The notes under the pieces are model-generated. The model was not told the origin of the DNA and did no database searches. It was given only the letters and a program-made list of their open reading frames with translations. A DNA stretch of 5,851 nt from Candidatus Nitrosopumilus sp. (lineage in GTDB: Archaea > Thermoproteota > Nitrososphaeria > Nitrososphaerales > Nitrosopumilaceae), in NCBI GenBank assembly GCA_030637455.1, contig DAOWGL010000080.1:1-5851 (forward strand), read 5' to 3'. A program made the position numbers and the translations under genes. Positions 4,446-5,851 of the stretch are shown here, in pieces; position 1 is the first letter of the stretch, and every line of letters starts with the position of its first letter.

Positions 4446-4570
4446 ACGAGGACTATCATACCTGCTGAAATTCAGAGAAGGGACTTTGAGGAAGTGGACA
4501 GATAGGAATAGGAGAACACGAAAAGGGTAGAAGTATCCAAAATTCGTCTAGTTTTCCGCTATACCTCGTT
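4446..4570 (+). ncRNA. Candidate structured non-coding RNA, about 125 nt, class unknown
   Basis: Its two ends pair as ACGAGG (4446-4451) with CCTCGT (4564-4569). Inside, CTATC (4453-4457) pairs with GATAG (4501-4505), enclosing a possible ACTT/AAGT hairpin (4483-4495). A second arm is built from ATA-GGAGAAC (4508-4517) with GTTTTCC (4551-4557) and TAT (4560-4562), one G-T pair included, then ACGAA (4518-4522) with TTCGT (4543-4547), then GGGTA-GAAG-TATCC (4525-4538) at the tip. The fold is a three-way junction. GC is about 43% by hand count, against about 16% in the preceding 100 bp, a known mark of RNA genes in AT-rich archaea. A TATA box lies 26 bp before the 5' end and a T-rich run follows the 3' end. 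It lacks conserved 5S rRNA, SRP RNA, tRNA and C/D-box sequences. Function is unknown. Confidence 0.5.
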
Positions 4571-4600
4571 TCTTATTTCGTTTTCAAAAATTATTTTAAA
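4569..4600. terminator. T-rich terminator region between the RNA candidate and the secreted-protein gene
   Basis: On the plus strand TTTCTTATTTCGTTTTC follows the closing helix of the RNA candidate. On the minus strand an AATAATTTTTG run lies just past the stop of the convergent gene. Both are oligo-T signals of archaeal type; the assignment is inferred from position. Confidence 0.4.
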
Positions 4601-4601
4601 T

Positions 4602-5270
4602 TTACACAAATGGATATACAAATTGTATTCCATCAAAGATTGCATTTTTCAATGAATTGGCTAGATTTACAATTACATTCATCTGTTCTCGAATTATCAT
4701 GTCTTTGTTATCTAGTTCATCCTCCAAGGCAGTAATTCTTTTCTCCAAGGAATAGATTCTATCAACTTCATATTGTGAATTTTTTAGAAATTCATTAGAA
4801 GTGTTGGTTTTTACCGGAGTTTCTACCAGAATTGTTTCTAGTTTTTCAGATAATATTTCTGCTCTATTCTCCCCCACATATGTCCATAAAGGATCATTGT
4901 ACAAGGTAATACAACTTTGTACCATCTGAGCATTTTTCTGAATCCTAAAGTTAACCTCATCAAGGAATTTGTATTGTGAATGCCAATCTTCACATTTTTG
5001 CAAATTTTGTAGTCTTATTTTCATCTCGTCTTGATGTTCAAACGTTAGTGCAGTTTCTGCATATTTTTTTTTTATTTCAGATGAGCATTCTCTTTTTTGT
5101 ACAGTCTTTGATGCATCAGTTAAGGAATCATCCTCAGAAATTTTATCTTCACATTCACTAATTTCGGCTCTAATTTTTTCTTCGCCCTCATCTAAATGGA
5201 TATTTTGGGCAAAAGCCGGTATTATTGATACAGTAAACAAAAATATCATCAATATAGACAGTTTTCTCAT
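4602..5270 (-). CDS. Secreted coiled-coil protein with signal peptide, function unknown
   Basis: From ATG 5270 the product has 222 residues. Residues 1-21 are a clear signal peptide: MRKL, a hydrophobic core SILMIFLFTVSIIP, then AFA before the likely cleavage at QN. The mature part is highly charged and helical, with four cysteines (C40, C62, C93, C120) that could form two disulfides outside the membrane. The C-terminal third is a coiled coil (SLEKRITALEDELDNKDMII) followed by a more hydrophobic helix and FVYPFV. I associate this 'LE..I..LE.EL..KD.II.EQ..VI..LA' tail with exported thaumarchaeal proteins, where it may anchor them at the cell surface. An in-frame ATG at 5318 would bury the signal peptide, and a TATA box within that extension argues for 5270. 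No enzymatic motif is visible. Confidence 0.75.
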   Translation of the reverse strand: MRKLSILMIFLFTVSIIPAFAQNIHLDEGEEKIRAEISECEDKISEDDSLTDASKTVQKRECSSEIKKKYAETALTFEHQDEMKIRLQNLQKCEDWHSQYKFLDEVNFRIQKNAQMVQSCITLYNDPLWTYVGENRAEILSEKLETILVETPVKTNTSNEFLKNSQYEVDRIYSLEKRITALEDELDNKDMIIREQMNVIVNLANSLKNAIFDGIQFVYPFV

Positions 5271-5292
5271 TAATTGGATCAGAAAGGGCTTT

Positions 5293-5300
5293 GCATATAA
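5293..5300 (-). promoter_or_regulatory. TATA box that supports the start at 5270
   Basis: On the minus strand TTATATGC is centred about 26 bp before the ATG at 5270, which predicts a leaderless mRNA starting at that codon. Because this box lies inside the longer frame that opens at 5318, that upstream ATG is unlikely to be used. Confidence 0.5.
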
Positions 5301-5459
5301 CCAGCACGTAGAATTCATCAGTGTGATCTAAATACTAAATTCATATTATCATATTCAGTTGGAGCTCTCACCAAACAACTAATCGTTGATGGTCTTAAGT
5401 TCCAATTTTTCAAAATCAGTAACCTTAATTGTAAAAACAAAAACAACCAAGCAAATACA

Positions 5460-5851
5460 ATGAATATCAAGATTGGTTGTACAGGATGGAGCTATCAAGG
5501 ATGGTCAGGTACATTTTATCCTAAAAATCTAAAGAGTTCTGAATGGCTAAAATATTATTCTCAACTTTTTGAGATTACAGAGATAAACTCTACATTTTAT
5601 AGAATTCCTGCACAAGAAATAGTTCGACGATGGAATGCAGATACCCCAAGACATTTCAGATTTACAGCAAAATTTCCATCAATTATTACGCATGAAAAGA
5701 GACTAGACAGAGTAAATTCAGAGGTTTTTTCATTTTTGGCATCACTTTCTCCAATTCATGAAAAAATTTCAGCACTAGTTTTGCAGCTACCACCCTCATT
5801 ATCATTTGATGAGGCAAAACCAAGACTGGAAGAACTGTTTGAATTGCTTCC
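5460..5851 (+). CDS. DUF72 (YecE-type) protein, N-terminal 130 codons
   Basis: The frame opens at ATG 5460 and runs off the right edge after 130 codons. The visible part has the DUF72 marks in order: IGCTGWSYQGWSGTFYP (residues 4-20), a YYSQLFEITEINSTFYRIP block (32-50), a WNADTPRHFRFTAKFPSIITH stretch (57-77), then VLQLPPSLSF. Family members have a TIM-barrel-like fold and are usually 230-300 residues long, so roughly half is present. The biochemical role of DUF72 is not established; conserved acidic and aromatic residues suggest a phosphate or nucleotide-related enzyme. An AT-rich TTAATTGTAA at 5425-5434 is about 30 bp upstream and may be its promoter. No Shine-Dalgarno site is visible. A 24-codon frame ending at the start codon (5389-5463) is probably chance. 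Confidence 0.9.
   Translation, partial: MNIKIGCTGWSYQGWSGTFYPKNLKSSEWLKYYSQLFEITEINSTFYRIPAQEIVRRWNADTPRHFRFTAKFPSIITHEKRLDRVNSEVFSFLASLSPIHEKISALVLQLPPSLSFDEAKPRLEELFELL

Noticed and set aside
4446..4570. Reading the structured region as 5S rRNA or RNase P RNA
   Set aside because: The size and three-way shape resemble 5S, but the conserved CCGAAC loop region is missing. GAGGAAGTGGAC only loosely recalls the RNase P CR-I motif, and the matching CR-V and overall length are absent.
4976..5161. Plus-strand open frame opposite the secreted-protein gene
   Set aside because: The Phe/Leu-rich translation is what reverse reading of a Glu/Lys-rich coiled-coil gene produces.
5389..5463. 24-codon frame overlapping the DUF72 start by ATGA
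   Set aside because: It is Lys/Thr-rich low-complexity sequence without a ribosome-binding site, and the overlap is expected by chance at a CAATGA start.

Overview
The window reads as a stretch of a low-GC archaeal chromosome, most likely an ammonia-oxidising thaumarchaeon of the Nitrosopumilus/Nitrosarchaeum type. The reasons are AT-rich coding sequence, several genes whose start codon lies about 26 bp below a TATA box (leaderless archaeal promoters), a small CPCC zinc-ribbon protein of a kind I associate with this group, an HxlR-type regulator, a family 5 (UDGb) uracil-DNA glycosylase, and a secreted protein with the coiled-coil tail common in this group. I see no mobile element, CRISPR array, rRNA or tRNA.

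Left part (1-1570). The 5' end of a probable pirin-family gene runs off the left edge on the minus strand. It is divergent from an HxlR-family winged-helix regulator (346-771) that carries N-terminal cysteines. The regulator converges, with a 4-bp stop-codon overlap, on a 57-residue zinc-ribbon protein (768-941, minus). A gene for a small protein with eight cysteines in its first 33 residues follows at 1192-1539. It has a strong Shine-Dalgarno site and a possible 46-codon ORF in front of it. The regulator and Cys-rich promoters share the same TATA octamer and related palindromes built on ACTTAC/GTAAGT, so the HxlR protein may control both.

Middle part (1570-4202). A ribbon-helix-helix protein with a long unrecognised C-terminal domain is divergent from an apparent operon: OsmC-like protein, a 19-codon ORF that fills the gap exactly, nitroreductase, and UDGb. 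The nitroreductase and UDGb genes overlap by ATGA. The 82-bp divergent promoter holds two perfect copies of a 17-bp repeat plus a third copy of its palindromic core over the regulator's own start codon, which suggests an RHH-controlled, autoregulated redox and repair operon.

Right part (4203-5851). The first half of a 399-bp gap without an obvious gene is unassigned. The second half holds a strong candidate for an undescribed structured RNA of about 125 nt (4446-4570). It has a TATA box at the right distance, about 43% GC against about 16% GC in the 100 bp before it, a closing helix joining its two ends, further nested helices, and a T-rich 3' end. A secreted coiled-coil protein (4602-5270, minus) and the start of a DUF72 (YecE-type) protein (5460 onward) complete the window.

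Taken together, HxlR, pirin, a Cys-rich protein, RHH, OsmC, nitroreductase and UDGb look like an oxidative or electrophile stress neighbourhood under two regulators. That link is inferred from context and families, not shown directly.
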